Notes under the pieces: generated by a model
The model's database searches: none
What the model was told of the DNA's origin: nothing
Seen by the model: the letters and a program-made list of their open reading frames with translations, nothing else
Origin: Bradyrhizobium sp. CCGB12
Lineage (GTDB): Bacteria; Pseudomonadota; Alphaproteobacteria; Rhizobiales; Xanthobacteraceae
NCBI RefSeq assembly: GCF_024199845.1
Contig: NZ_JANADO010000001.1
Coordinates: forward strand, 2,604,001 to 2,668,000
Direction of reading: 5' to 3'
DNA length: 64,000 nt
Made by a program: the position numbers and the translations under genes
In this document: piece after piece, positions 7,099 through 17,547 of the stretch
Layout of the letters: each line of letters opens with the position of its first letter
Position numbering within the stretch: position 1 is the first letter of the stretch

Positions 7099-8712
7099 TC
7101 TCTTCGTACGCCACTGGCGCTTCTGCTCGTTTCACTGGGTGCGATTGCTGCCGTGTGGTGGTGGTTGGCGACGCCTATCACGCTCGCACGCGCCCCGATC
7201 GATCCCGCCGAGAAGGTCCAATGCGTCTCCTACGCGCCGTTCCGCGGCGAGCAGTCGCCGCTGGACGCGTGGACCCATATCGAGGCCGACCAGATCGAGC
7301 AGGATTTGCGCCAGCTCAAGGAGATCACCGACTGCGTCCGCACCTATTCGATGGAGAACGGGCTCGACCAGGTGCCGGCGATCGCCGCCAAGGTCGGCGG
7401 GCTGAAGGTGCTCCAGGGCATCTGGCTCTCGAGCAACCGCACCAAGAATTTTGAGCAGGCCGCGCTCGCGGTTCGCCTCACCAAGGAATTCCCCGAAGTC
7501 ATCACCACGCTCATCGTCGGCAACGAGGTGCTGCTGCGTGGCGAGATGACGACGGCGGACCTCGTTTCCATCATCCGCTCGGTGAAGGCGCAGGTCAGCG
7601 TGCCCGTCACCTATGCCGATGTGTGGGAATACTGGCTGAAGAACCGCGAGGTCTATGACGCCGTCGACTTCGTCACGATCCACATCCTGCCCTATTGGGA
7701 GGATTTTCCGGTGAAGGCGAAATTCGCCAGCGCCCATGTCGAGACGATCCGCGAGCGCATGGCGGTGGCGTTTCCGGGCAAGGAGATCCTGATCGGCGAA
7801 ACCGGCTGGCCGAGCGAGGGGCGCATGCGCGACGGCGCGCTGCCGTCGCGCGCCAACCAGGCGCGCGTGGTGTCTGAAATCCTGAGCCTTGCGAAGGCAC
7901 AGAAGTTCCGCGTCAACCTGATCGAGTCCTACGACCAGCCGTGGAAGCGCAAGCTGGAAGGCACGGTCGGCGGCTATTGGGGCCTGTATGACTCGGTGCG
8001 CCGAAGCCTGAAATATCCGCCGGGCGAGCCGATCAGCAATTTCCCGTACTGGAAATGGTACATGGGCGCCGGCATGGGCCTCAGCGTGCTGGTGTTCGCG
8101 GTTGCCGGTCTCACGCTGCGCCGGCGGCCTTGGACGCCGCGCCTCTCGGCCTGGCTCGGGGTCGGCATCTCGGCGACGACGGCGGGCATGCTGCTCGGGA
8201 TCGGCGCCAACAAGATGTATTACGAGAGCTATGGCATCGGCGGCTGGCTGCTCTGGGGCGCGCTGCTACTGGCCGGCATCCTGTCGCCGATCTTCTGCGC
8301 GCAGGCGATGGTGATCGGCCGCAGCCTTCCAACCTTCCTCGACCTGCTGGGTCCGCGCGAGGGACGGAAATGGTCGAAGCTCACCGCCGTGCTCGGCCTG
8401 ACGCTGGCGGTGACGGCGGTGATCGCGGCGCAGACCGCGCTCGGCTTCGTGTTCGACCCGCGCTACAAGGATTTCCCCTACGCCTCGCTGACGATGGCGG
8501 TGGTACCGTTTGCGCTGCTGATGCTGAACCGGCCGCAGATCGGGCAGCGTCCGATGGCGGAGGCGGTGTTCGCGGGTGTGCTCGCCCTGTCGGCGGTCTA
8601 TGTGCTCTTCAGCGAGGGCCGGGACAACTGGCAGTCGTTGTGGACCTGCGCGATCTATTTGCTGTTCGCGCTCACGCTGTGGCGGGCGCGGGCCGAGCAA
8701 ATCCAAGGATGA
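7096..8712 (+). CDS. ndvC: NdvC, membrane protein with GH17-type domain
   Basis: Encodes a GH17-type domain followed by about seven membrane helices. Counted from GTG 7153, the catalytic glutamates are in IVGNEV (Glu125) and IGETGWP (Glu216). A stop at 7063 limits the 5' end, and the only ATG/GTG/TTG-type start is GTG 7153, which lacks a ribosome site and would cut off a membrane anchor (LALLLVSLGAIAAVWWWL). GGAGG at 7082-7086 lies 9 bases before an ATT at 7096, which restores the anchor and gives 538 residues, close to the roughly 62 kDa known for NdvC. I therefore annotate ATT as the probable start. In Bradyrhizobium NdvC is linked to the beta-(1,6) linkages of cyclic glucans. It is transcribed divergently from ndvD and overlaps the next, convergent gene by 41 bases. 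Confidence 0.85.
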   Translation: MSLRTPLALLLVSLGAIAAVWWWLATPITLARAPIDPAEKVQCVSYAPFRGEQSPLDAWTHIEADQIEQDLRQLKEITDCVRTYSMENGLDQVPAIAAKVGGLKVLQGIWLSSNRTKNFEQAALAVRLTKEFPEVITTLIVGNEVLLRGEMTTADLVSIIRSVKAQVSVPVTYADVWEYWLKNREVYDAVDFVTIHILPYWEDFPVKAKFASAHVETIRERMAVAFPGKEILIGETGWPSEGRMRDGALPSRANQARVVSEILSLAKAQKFRVNLIESYDQPWKRKLEGTVGGYWGLYDSVRRSLKYPPGEPISNFPYWKWYMGAGMGLSVLVFAVAGLTLRRRPWTPRLSAWLGVGISATTAGMLLGIGANKMYYESYGIGGWLLWGALLLAGILSPIFCAQAMVIGRSLPTFLDLLGPREGRKWSKLTAVLGLTLAVTAVIAAQTALGFVFDPRYKDFPYASLTMAVVPFALLMLNRPQIGQRPMAEAVFAGVLALSAVYVLFSEGRDNWQSLWTCAIYLLFALTLWRARAEQIQG

Positions 8713-9052
8713 ACAGGCCAATCGCAAGGCCCGACAGCACCACATTGTAGAGCACGATGCCAAGGCCGGCGGCGATGATGCCGACGGTCAGCAGCACGAT
8801 CGACGGCCGCATCAGGTTCAGCGCAGCAACCACCAGCGCGACGATGCCGAACACCGAATTCTTGAACAGCACGGTCGAGACCGAACGCGCCTTGCAGAGC
8901 AGGGTCTGAAGCCCGGCATCGCAGGCGAGTGCGACTTGCGAGAACTCGATCGCGAGATAGCGCACATAGAGCGCATAGCCGACGGAGGCGAAGCCGACGA
9001 CGATCAGGAACTGCACCTGGTAGGGCGTGAGGCGGAAGGGCTTTTTAGTCAT
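8672..9052 (-). CDS. Four-helix membrane protein of unknown function
   Basis: A 126-residue hydrophobic protein with about four membrane segments (QFLIVVGFASVGYALYV near residue 14, then three in the second half) and a basic N-terminus MTKKPFRLTPYQ. It looks intact and has no signal peptide or enzyme motif. Its 3' end overlaps the end of ndvC by 41 bases on the opposite strand, so the two transcripts are convergent and could interfere. Two Cys in the loop after the first helix (ACDAGLQTLLC) might form a periplasmic disulphide. I do not recognise the family; a role connected with ndvC is only suggested by position. Confidence 0.7.
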   Translation of the reverse strand: MTKKPFRLTPYQVQFLIVVGFASVGYALYVRYLAIEFSQVALACDAGLQTLLCKARSVSTVLFKNSVFGIVALVVAALNLMRPSIVLLTVGIIAAGLGIVLYNVVLSGLAIGLFILGFARPAPATA

Positions 9053-9210
9053 GGGCGCAATATGGTCGGGATGGCGCAGGCAGGCAACAGGGCAGGCGGA
9101 AGTTTCTGTTCGGCGCGACCTGCAATTCTCTGCGGCCCGCAGTCCGCGTTCATGCTCGTCGGTTAGCTCGGGCAGTTCGAGCGCATTGCGAACGCAGGTC
9201 CGCGCGAGGG

Positions 9211-9651
9211 CTATTTCAATCCCAGCCGGCGCTCGACCCAGCCGAGAGCGAACAGCACGAGCAATGTGACCGCGATGGCGGCGCAGACCAGTAGCCAGGC
9301 TCCCAATGCGCAGGCAATTCCGAGGCCGGCTGCAATCCAGACGGTCGCCGCCGTGGTGAGGCCGTGAACCGTCTTCGCCTTGCTATCGTGAAGGATGACG
9401 CCCGCACCAATGAAGCCGACGCCGGTCAGCACGCCGGCAACGACGCCCTGGATCACCCTGGAGATCGCATCCGGGTGGTCGCGCAAATTCTGGAACTCGA
9501 TCACGGAGATCGAGACCAGGGCGGAGCCGAGTGCCACCAGCGCCAGGGTCCGCATTCCCACCGGCTTGTCGTTCATGTCGCGGTCGATGCCGATCAGCAG
9601 CCCTGTCCCCGCCGCGACCAGAAGTCTCAGCACATCATCCAGTTCGTTCAT
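9211..9651 (-). CDS. MgtC/SapB family membrane protein
   Basis: A 146-residue membrane protein from the ATG at 9651. The N-terminal hallmark of the MgtC/SapB family is present: a first helix, then GTGLLIGIDRD, KPVGMRTLALVALGSAL, followed by helices including GVLTGVGFIGAGVIL and the GLTTAATVWIAAGLGIACA motif. Family members sit in the inner membrane; Salmonella MgtC influences Mg2+ adaptation and inhibits the F1F0 ATP synthase, but most homologues are uncharacterised. This protein is short and lacks the cytoplasmic C-terminal domain of true MgtC, so it is closer to SapB/YhiD-type members. It is a single gene on the minus strand with about 190 bases to the next gene upstream. Confidence 0.85.
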   Translation of the reverse strand: MNELDDVLRLLVAAGTGLLIGIDRDMNDKPVGMRTLALVALGSALVSISVIEFQNLRDHPDAISRVIQGVVAGVLTGVGFIGAGVILHDSKAKTVHGLTTAATVWIAAGLGIACALGAWLLVCAAIAVTLLVLFALGWVERRLGLK

Positions 9652-9843
9652 GAGGGCACGTGAGGTTCGGGACAGGGCGAGGTTCGGTCGAGCATCGAGA
9701 ATGGAACGCGCACGTCCCGCGAAAGGGCTGGGCGGGCCCAAGCGGCTGATGGTCGCATGCGCCCGCGATGTCGGATGGCATCGCCGATCTTGCTGCCGGT
9801 CGGCGCACCGTCTCCGGATAAGGCGGTGGCGAATTCTCGGCGC

Positions 9844-11259
9844 CTATCGCCTGAAGAAGGAGGATAACGTCGATCCCGCAGACGTCGTCGCGGCGGCCTC
9901 CGGCTTCGCGGGCGCGGGCTGCGGCGCCGCGGGTGCAGGCGGGGGCTCCTCGCGCTTCGAGCGCTTCGAGGAGTAGCTTCGGCGACGCTGCGGCTTCTCG
10001 GGCTTTACGCTTGCTGCGGGCGCGGTTTCGGCTTGCGGTGACGCGTCCTGGTTCTTCTCGGAGTTCTTCTCCTGAACCCTGTCCTGTGACTTTTCCTGCG
10101 CCTTGTCGGGTCCTTTTTCCTGGCCGCCACGCATCGACAGGCGCTGGCCGTCGAACACGGTGGTCTCGCAATGGCGCTCGTTCTCGGCAAGGCCCGCGCA
10201 AAGCTTCGCGGCGGCAGCGGCGTTGATCAGGGGCCCGGCGCCCAAGCGGAGCTGCATGCCGAGGCCCGTGCCGCCTTCCTTGATCATGATGATCGGCCGC
10301 AGCGCTCCAACCTCCGGATTGGATTTGGTTACGCCACGCCAGAGCGCGCGCAGGCCGTCGACCGAGTTGGCGCCGCCGAGGTCGATGGCAAACCGCGTCT
10401 GCTGGACTGCGATCGCAGGAGCTTCGCTCTCGGCTGCTCCCGGCGGCTTCGTTGCTGCCGCAGCGACCTCGGTCGGGGCAGGCGCCGGTTCGGCCTTTTT
10501 CTCGGCGGCCTTCTCAGTTGCCTTTTCCGTTGCCTCGGGCTGAACCAGTTTCGACGCGGCCGGATCCGGCGGCGCCATGATCGACTTGGACGGCACCAGC
10601 GGAATGGTCGGCAGCGCCGATGTCAGGGCCGGCGACTGCTGCACGAGCGAGGCGGCAGCCGCGGTCTGCGGCGGTGGGCTCGAGGCCTCCTTCAGCGCGT
10701 CCTTCGACGCATCCTTTTGAGCGTCCTTCGAAGTATCCTTTTGAGTATCCTTTTGGGTATCCTTGGCGGCTTCGATGCGCGGCTTCTCGCTCGCCGGAGT
10801 TGGCGTCGAGGCGACTGGCGCGACGCTGGGAGCTGCGGGTGCTGGCGCTCCGTCCTGCGGCGGGGCAGTCGTCTGTTTGGCGATGGCACCGGTGACGGAA
10901 TCGAGACCCTGCTCCAGCACGGTGACGCGTGAATAGAGCCGGTCGCGATCGCTGTTCAGCGTCTCGATGGCGGCGGCGAGCCGGCGGGCTTCGTTCTGGC
11001 TCTCCTTGGTCAGCACCTGGAGGCGGTCGGCCTGGCGCGCGAGATCGGCGGAGGCAACCTGGTCGCGCCGCCAGCCGAGCTGGGCCTGGTTGGCCAACAC
11101 GGCGATGACGACGGCGCCCACGGCCGCCACGCCCCACGAGCCCAGTCGCCACATCATACGGCGGTCGAATGCGCTTTCCTCAGCCAAAAGTCCGGAGAAC
11201 AGCCCGCCGGTCTCCTTGGTGTCGAAGGCATCCGCCAGTGGGTCGGAATCCTTTGCCAT
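9844..11259 (-). CDS. Single-pass membrane protein with SPOR-like C-terminal region
   Basis: A 471-residue protein. A cytoplasmic N-terminus (about 1-36) is followed by one membrane helix (GVAAVGAVVIAVLANQAQL), a probable coiled coil to about 125, and a long low-complexity periplasmic linker. Within the linker residues 165-188 are a run of KDTQ/KDTS/KDAQ four-residue repeats. Residues about 290-375 (from TRFAIDLGG to TTVFDGQRL) are an ordered domain with the general shape of a SPOR-type peptidoglycan-binding fold, and a Ser/Arg/Pro-rich tail closes the protein. The layout suggests an envelope or division-associated protein. I recognise no named family, and the SPOR resemblance is an inference. 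It is divergent from glmU, with about 160 bases between. Confidence 0.65.
   Translation of the reverse strand: MAKDSDPLADAFDTKETGGLFSGLLAEESAFDRRMMWRLGSWGVAAVGAVVIAVLANQAQLGWRRDQVASADLARQADRLQVLTKESQNEARRLAAAIETLNSDRDRLYSRVTVLEQGLDSVTGAIAKQTTAPPQDGAPAPAAPSVAPVASTPTPASEKPRIEAAKDTQKDTQKDTSKDAQKDASKDALKEASSPPPQTAAAASLVQQSPALTSALPTIPLVPSKSIMAPPDPAASKLVQPEATEKATEKAAEKKAEPAPAPTEVAAAATKPPGAAESEAPAIAVQQTRFAIDLGGANSVDGLRALWRGVTKSNPEVGALRPIIMIKEGGTGLGMQLRLGAGPLINAAAAAKLCAGLAENERHCETTVFDGQRLSMRGGQEKGPDKAQEKSQDRVQEKNSEKNQDASPQAETAPAASVKPEKPQRRRSYSSKRSKREEPPPAPAAPQPAPAKPEAAATTSAGSTLSSFFRR
10697..10767. repeat. 12-bp tandem repeat inside the SPOR-like gene
   Basis: About six units of a 12-bp sequence of the type GTATCCTTTTGA or GCGTCCTTCGAC, encoding on the minus strand the four-residue KDTQ-like repeats. 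The unit keeps the reading frame, so copy number could change without breaking the gene. Confidence 0.8.
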
Positions 11260-11417
11260 GAACGTTAAGTGCCCAGCCCCGAATCAATCAGGGAACATTA
11301 ACAGGAAAAGAGTACCGCACTTGAATTCCGGGCGTTTGCGGGGGTAGCTAAGACGTTAGCATCAGGGCGGCCTGCCGTCCGCCGCACCATTGATTCGGCT
11401 TATCTGACAGGATTTCG

Positions 11418-12773
11418 ATGACCGCCCGCTCCAGCCTCACGATCGTGCTCGCCGCCGGCGAAGGCACGCGCATGCGATCGAGCCTGCCGAAAGTGCTGCA
11501 TCCCGTCGCGCACCAGAGCCTGCTCGCTCACGTCCTCGCTGCCACACCGAAGGGAACCGGCACCGCGCTGGCCGTCGTAATCGGCCCCGACCATCAAGCC
11601 GTGGCGGAGGAGGCGAAGCGCATCCGCCCCGACGCGCTCACTTTCGTGCAAGCCGAGCGGCTCGGCACTGCGCATGCGGTGCTGGCGGCGCGCGAGGCGA
11701 TTGCGCGGGGCGTGGATGACCTGCTGATCGCGTTCGGCGACACGCCGCTGATTTCGGCCGAAACCTTCGCGCGGCTGCGCGCACCGCTCGCCAGGGGCGC
11801 TGCGATCGCCGCGCTCGGTTTTCGCGCCGCCGATCCCACCGGCTATGGCCGCTTCATCGTCGAGGGCGACCGCCTGGTCGCGATCCGCGAGCAGGCCGAC
11901 GCCAGTGCGGAGGAGCGCAAGATCGATCTGTGCAATGCCGGCGTGATGGCGATCGACGGGCGCCGCGCGCTCGACATCCTCGGGCAGATCGGCAATGCCA
12001 ATTCCAAGGGCGAATACTATCTGACGGACGCAGTCGGCATCGTCCGCGAAAAGGGATGGGAGGCTGTGGTGATCGAGACCAGTGAAGACGAGGTGCGCGG
12101 CATCAACACCAAGGCGCAGCTCGCGGAAGCAGAAGGCGTGATGCAGGCGCGCTTACGCAAAGCGGCGATGGAGGCCGGCGTCACGCTGATCGCGCCGGAG
12201 ACGGTTTTTCTGTCTGCCGACACCGTGTTCGGCAAGGATGTGACCATCGAGCCGTTCGTGGTGATCGGCCCCGGCGTGTCGATCGCCGACGGTACGGTGA
12301 TCCATTCCTTCTCGCATATCGTCGAGACCACACTCGGCAAGAAGGTCTCGATCGGCCCCTATGCGCGATTGCGTCCCGGCACGTCGCTCGGCGATGGCGC
12401 GCGCATCGGCAATTTCGTGGAGACCAAGGCGGCGACGCTGGAGGCCGGCGTCAAGGTCAACCACCTCTCTTACATCGGCGACGCCACCGTCGGCGCCAAT
12501 TCCAACATCGGGGCCGGCACCATCACCTGCAACTACGACGGCTTCAAGAAGCATAAGACGCTGATCGGGCAGGGCGCCTTCGTCGGCACCAACTCCTCGC
12601 TGGTCGCACCCGTGAAAATCGGCAACGGCGCCTATATCGGCTCGGGCTCGGTGATCACGCGCGATGTGCCCGACGATGCCATGGCACTCGAGCGCAATCA
12701 GCAGACCATCCGGGAAGGCGGCGCTACGCGCTATCGCGAGCTGAAGACGGGCGGGAAGAAGCCTGAGAAATAA
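11418..12773 (+). CDS. glmU: Bifunctional UDP-GlcNAc pyrophosphorylase / GlcN-1-P acetyltransferase
   Basis: A 451-residue, full-length GlmU. The N-terminal domain has the nucleotidyltransferase motif [18 protein letters not shown] (from about residue 11) and FGDTPL near residue 106; the C-terminal part from about 250 is a left-handed beta-helix of hexapeptide repeats ending in [15 protein letters not shown] and [11 protein letters not shown]. It converts glucosamine-1-phosphate to N-acetylglucosamine-1-phosphate and then to UDP-GlcNAc in the cytoplasm, feeding peptidoglycan, lipid A and, in rhizobia, Nod-factor synthesis. glmS lies just downstream, so two steps of the pathway are clustered, although a small minus-strand gene intervenes. 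Start: the ATG at 11418, with AGGA about 7 bases upstream. Confidence 0.97.
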   Translation: MTARSSLTIVLAAGEGTRMRSSLPKVLHPVAHQSLLAHVLAATPKGTGTALAVVIGPDHQAVAEEAKRIRPDALTFVQAERLGTAHAVLAAREAIARGVDDLLIAFGDTPLISAETFARLRAPLARGAAIAALGFRAADPTGYGRFIVEGDRLVAIREQADASAEERKIDLCNAGVMAIDGRRALDILGQIGNANSKGEYYLTDAVGIVREKGWEAVVIETSEDEVRGINTKAQLAEAEGVMQARLRKAAMEAGVTLIAPETVFLSADTVFGKDVTIEPFVVIGPGVSIADGTVIHSFSHIVETTLGKKVSIGPYARLRPGTSLGDGARIGNFVETKAATLEAGVKVNHLSYIGDATVGANSNIGAGTITCNYDGFKKHKTLIGQGAFVGTNSSLVAPVKIGNGAYIGSGSVITRDVPDDAMALERNQQTIREGGATRYRELKTGGKKPEK

Positions 12774-12779
12774 GCGCCG

Positions 12780-12998
12780 CTACTCGTCGTCGGCGAACTC
12801 GGAGAAGATCGCGCGGGTCAGGCGCCAGCCGCGCGGCTTGGCACGCTTCACGGGCTCGCCCTCGGGGTGCTTCACGAAGACGGGCTTGCTTTCCTTGCCG
12901 CGTTGCGGCGGCGGCCAATGCGCAAGGTGCGTGCCCGTGGTCTCGCTGGCGCGCACGGACATCGATGACAGGCTTTTGCGGTCGGACGAGCCCTTCAT
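12780..12998 (-). CDS. Small basic hypothetical protein (72 aa)
   Basis: From the ATG at 12998 (GGGAG and GAAGG just upstream) the protein begins MKGSSDRKSLSSMSVRASE and ends RAIFSEFADDE. It is rich in Lys, Arg, Ser and Pro, with no Cys and no membrane segment. The C-terminus GWRLTRAIFSEFADDE appears structured. It lies between glmU and glmS on the opposite strand, ending 6 bases from the glmU stop. I recall similar short proteins at this locus in related bacteria, but the function is unknown. Its position between two amino-sugar genes may be accidental. Confidence 0.6.
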   Translation of the reverse strand: MKGSSDRKSLSSMSVRASETTGTHLAHWPPPQRGKESKPVFVKHPEGEPVKRAKPRGWRLTRAIFSEFADDE

Positions 12999-13219
12999 GA
13001 CCTTCACTCCCGGGTGGGAATCGTTGTTCAGACTTATTGACAACAGGTTAACGCGCGCGGTTTAAGGCCGGCCAATTCGACGCAGGCGAAGGTCAGGTCG
13101 CGACTTCATGCTGTCTCAATCAGCAATAAATATTGAGTATCTGGTTCCATGGGAATTTCGCTAAAAACCGAGCGTGTCGTTTAGGCAATTTTTCGACGAT
13201 TTGGGGGATAGTGATCCGC

Positions 13220-15046
<1,827 letters not shown>

Positions 15047-15060
15047 GCAGAAGGGATATC

Positions 15061-15120
15061 GGTCGGTCGCAGTCTTCCAAAACCTGCTAGAAGACCCTAG
15101 CTTGTTTGTAGCGACCGACC
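15061..15120 (+). promoter_or_regulatory. Nested inverted repeat between glmS and the DUF502 gene
   Basis: GGTCGGTCGC at 15061-15070 and GCGACCGACC at 15111-15120 are exact reverse complements, and inside them GTCTTC (15072-15077) pairs with GAAGAC (15090-15095). The right arm ends 10 bases before the DUF502 start codon and so covers the place where its ribosome binding site would be. It could be a leader RNA structure, an operator or a terminator-like element; there is no T-tract. Confidence 0.45.
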
Positions 15121-15130
15121 TGGAACCCGA

Positions 15131-15901
15131 ATGAACCCCCGCGACGACGCGCCTGCGCCTCTTGATCCCATTCCGGAACCGCATACCGGCCTGATGGGCC
15201 GTTTCCGCAATTATTTCCTCACCGGCCTCGTCGTGACGGGGCCGATCGCGATCACCCTCTATCTGGTCTGGTGGTTTGTCACCTGGGTCGACGGCGTGGT
15301 GCGACCGTTCGTGCCGTTGGCCTACCGGCCCGAAACCTATCTTCCCTATGGCGTTCCCGGCTGGGGACTGATTGTCGCATTCTTCACGCTGACGCTGGTC
15401 GGTTTCCTCGCGGCCAATCTGATCGGCCGGACGCTGGTCGATGTCGGCGAGACCTTTCTCGGCCGGATCCCGGCCGTGCGCGCGATCTATCGCGGCCTGA
15501 AGCAGGTCTTCGAGACGTTGTTCTCGGGCAAGGGCTCGAGCTTCCGGAAAGTGGGTCTCGTCGAGTTTCCCTCGCCCGGCATGTGGTCGATCGTGCTGAT
15601 CTCGCAATCGCCGAACGAGGACATCGCGCGCAACCTACCGGGACAGGAGGAGCACGTCTCGGTGTTCCTGCCGTGCTCGCCGAACCCGACCACCGGCTTC
15701 TTCTTCTATGTGCCGAAGAGCAAGATCATCGAGGTCGATCTCACCGCCGAGGATGCCGCGACGCTGATCATGTCGGCCGGCGTGGTGCAGCCGGGCTCCG
15801 CGCCCGATCCGAAGAAGGCCGCCGCACTCGCGGGCGTCGCCAACGCCGCGCGCATCGCCAACGCCTCGACGCGCCAGCCGCAGCCTGCGAAAGTGGAGTA
15901 G
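15131..15901 (+). CDS. DUF502 family inner membrane protein
   Basis: A 256-residue protein with two membrane helices (about 30-52, FLTGLVVTGPIAITLYLVWW; and about 77-99, GWGLIVAFFTLTLVGFLAA) and a cytoplasmic or periplasmic domain containing GRIPAVRAIYRGLKQVFETL and the FLPCSPNPTTGFFFYVP segment typical of DUF502. The family is widespread in bacteria and plants, with no established biochemical role; plant members (LCV/COV-like) affect vascular patterning. An Ala/Pro-rich tail closes the protein. It follows glmS by 84 bases with a nested inverted repeat between them, and may share its transcript. Confidence 0.85.
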   Translation: MNPRDDAPAPLDPIPEPHTGLMGRFRNYFLTGLVVTGPIAITLYLVWWFVTWVDGVVRPFVPLAYRPETYLPYGVPGWGLIVAFFTLTLVGFLAANLIGRTLVDVGETFLGRIPAVRAIYRGLKQVFETLFSGKGSSFRKVGLVEFPSPGMWSIVLISQSPNEDIARNLPGQEEHVSVFLPCSPNPTTGFFFYVPKSKIIEVDLTAEDAATLIMSAGVVQPGSAPDPKKAAALAGVANAARIANASTRQPQPAKVE

Positions 15902-16005
15902 GGCCATTCCCGTGCGGGATGGCCGCGTTCACGCAGGCCTTCGTGCCCTCTGCTAATCTCCGGTCGAACTGAGCGCCTCGCTCGGAATTCGATCTGGAGT
16001 GCATG

Positions 16006-16875
16006 ATGTCCAAAACGACGTCAAAGACCATTGCGATCCTCGCGCCCGGTGCCATGGGCAGCGCCGTGGCCCGCCGCCTCAGCGAGAACGGCGCACGCGT
16101 GCTGACATCGTTGAAAGGACGCAGCGAGGCGACGCACAAACGCGCGGCGGCTTCGGGGATGATCGACGCTGAGGACGCCGCAATTGCGGACGCCGACATC
16201 ATCCTCTCGATCGTGCCGCCGGGCGAGGCAGTTGCGCTGGCTGAACGGCTCGCCGCGCTGATCGTCCGGCGCGAGAAGAAGCCGGTCGTGGTCGATTGCA
16301 ACGCCGTCAATGTCGATACCGTGCGAGGGATCGAGGAGATCATCGGCTCGGCGCAGGCGCCGTTCGTCGATGCCGGGATCATCGGTTTTCCGCCGCAGCC
16401 AGGTGGCAAGAGCCCGGCCTTCTACATGTCCGGCGAGTACGCCAGGGACGTTGCGATGCTGAAGGACCTCGGTCTTGACGTGCGGATCGTCGAGGGACCG
16501 GTCGGCGCGGCCTCTGCGCTCAAGATGTCCTACGCCGGCATCGTCAAGGGCCTCGCCGGCATCGGCTCGGCCATGGTGATTGCAGCAACGAAGGCCGGCG
16601 CGGCCGATGCACTGCGCGACGAGCTCGCACTGAGCCAGCCTGCGATCCTGGCCCGGCTCGAGGTCGCGCTGCCGGACATGATCCCAAAAGCCTATCGTTG
16701 GGTCGCGGAGATGAGGGAGATTTCCGGCTTCCTCGGCCCCGATCATCCCGCCAGCCAGATCTACGAGGGCTTTGCACGATGGTTCGAGCATCTCGCCCAA
16801 GACGCAAAAGGTGGGGCGGTGGATGCTGACCTGATGAAGGCCTTTGCTGCGCGCAGCGCGCAGAAGAAGTCCTAG
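16006..16875 (+). CDS. NAD(P)-binding 6-phosphogluconate dehydrogenase-like oxidoreductase
   Basis: A 289-residue protein. I take the second ATG (16006) because GGAG lies 6 bases upstream. The N-terminus has a Rossmann motif, ILAPGAMGSAVARRLSENG, typical of beta-hydroxyacid dehydrogenases, although the first Gly of GxGxxG is replaced (APGAMG). The C-terminal half (LKMSYAGIVKGLAGIGSAM and onward) resembles the DUF1932 phosphogluconate-dehydrogenase-like domain, with the Lys of the family present in SALKMSYAG. The substrate is unknown; it is probably a small hydroxyacid. It converges with the P-loop protein gene, whose 3' end overlaps by 4 bases. Confidence 0.8.
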   Translation: MSKTTSKTIAILAPGAMGSAVARRLSENGARVLTSLKGRSEATHKRAAASGMIDAEDAAIADADIILSIVPPGEAVALAERLAALIVRREKKPVVVDCNAVNVDTVRGIEEIIGSAQAPFVDAGIIGFPPQPGGKSPAFYMSGEYARDVAMLKDLGLDVRIVEGPVGAASALKMSYAGIVKGLAGIGSAMVIAATKAGAADALRDELALSQPAILARLEVALPDMIPKAYRWVAEMREISGFLGPDHPASQIYEGFARWFEHLAQDAKGGAVDADLMKAFAARSAQKKS

Positions 16876-17396
16876 TCGTCCGCATTTGCTGAGACGGACT
16901 CCAGAAAGCCCTTGATGTCCCGGTCGCGTCGCAAGCGCAGGAGAGGGACATCGGGGCCATATTGCAGGCGTTCGGCCTCGATGACGGGCACGCGCTCGGT
17001 GTCATAGCGCCACGCCTCCTTCATCAATTTCCAGTCGAACTGTTCCGGACACCCCTCCGGTAAGTCAGGCCGTGTCGCGTCGCGATCGAAGGCCGAGCGC
17101 CAGAGGATGCGCCACTGGCAGAGCCAGCGCGGCCGGTCGATGACGATCAGAAGATCGGCGCGCGCGAGCGTGAGATCGAAGGCCAGCCCCGAGAAACTGC
17201 CGTCGACGACCCAAGCATCGCCGGCGATCGCTTCAGTGACCCGTGTCCGAAAGCTCGTCTTGTCCGATGGCTTCCAGCCCGGCCACCAATACAGCACGTC
17301 GAGATGCACCACCGGCAAGCCGAGCTTGCGCCCGAGATTCCGGGACAGGCTGGTCTTTCCGCTTCCCTGGGAGCCGACGACGATGATCCGGCGCAT
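16872..17396 (-). CDS. P-loop nucleoside kinase-like protein (FlaR-type)
   Basis: A 174-residue protein with a Walker A motif at residues 8-15 (GSQGSGKT), followed by LSRNLGRKLGLPVVHLDVLYWWPGW, the arrangement of adenylate-kinase-like proteins often annotated as DNA topology modulation protein FlaR. A Walker B-like strand DLLIVIDRPRW follows near residue 82. It probably phosphorylates a nucleotide or small molecule; the real substrate of this family is not established, and the FlaR name is historical. The protein is full-length for the family. Its 3' end overlaps the end of the convergent oxidoreductase gene by 4 bases. Confidence 0.8.
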   Translation of the reverse strand: MRRIIVVGSQGSGKTSLSRNLGRKLGLPVVHLDVLYWWPGWKPSDKTSFRTRVTEAIAGDAWVVDGSFSGLAFDLTLARADLLIVIDRPRWLCQWRILWRSAFDRDATRPDLPEGCPEQFDWKLMKEAWRYDTERVPVIEAERLQYGPDVPLLRLRRDRDIKGFLESVSANADD

Positions 17397-17547
17397 GGCG
17401 GAAACGTTCCACGAAATCGGTGACGGGGAAAGCCTTCCAGGCCCGCTTTATTACCTCGCATGTAATTGAGCCAATTCGCAGCCCCACTAGTCTCTCGACC
17501 ATCCACCCGCCGGGAAGCCCAGGGTGTCACTGCAAGAGGAGAGAGAC

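Noticed and set aside
13060..13219. Possible glmS riboswitch or ribozyme upstream of glmS
   Set aside because: The leader has no recognisable glmS ribozyme core, and the element is known mainly from Gram-positive bacteria.
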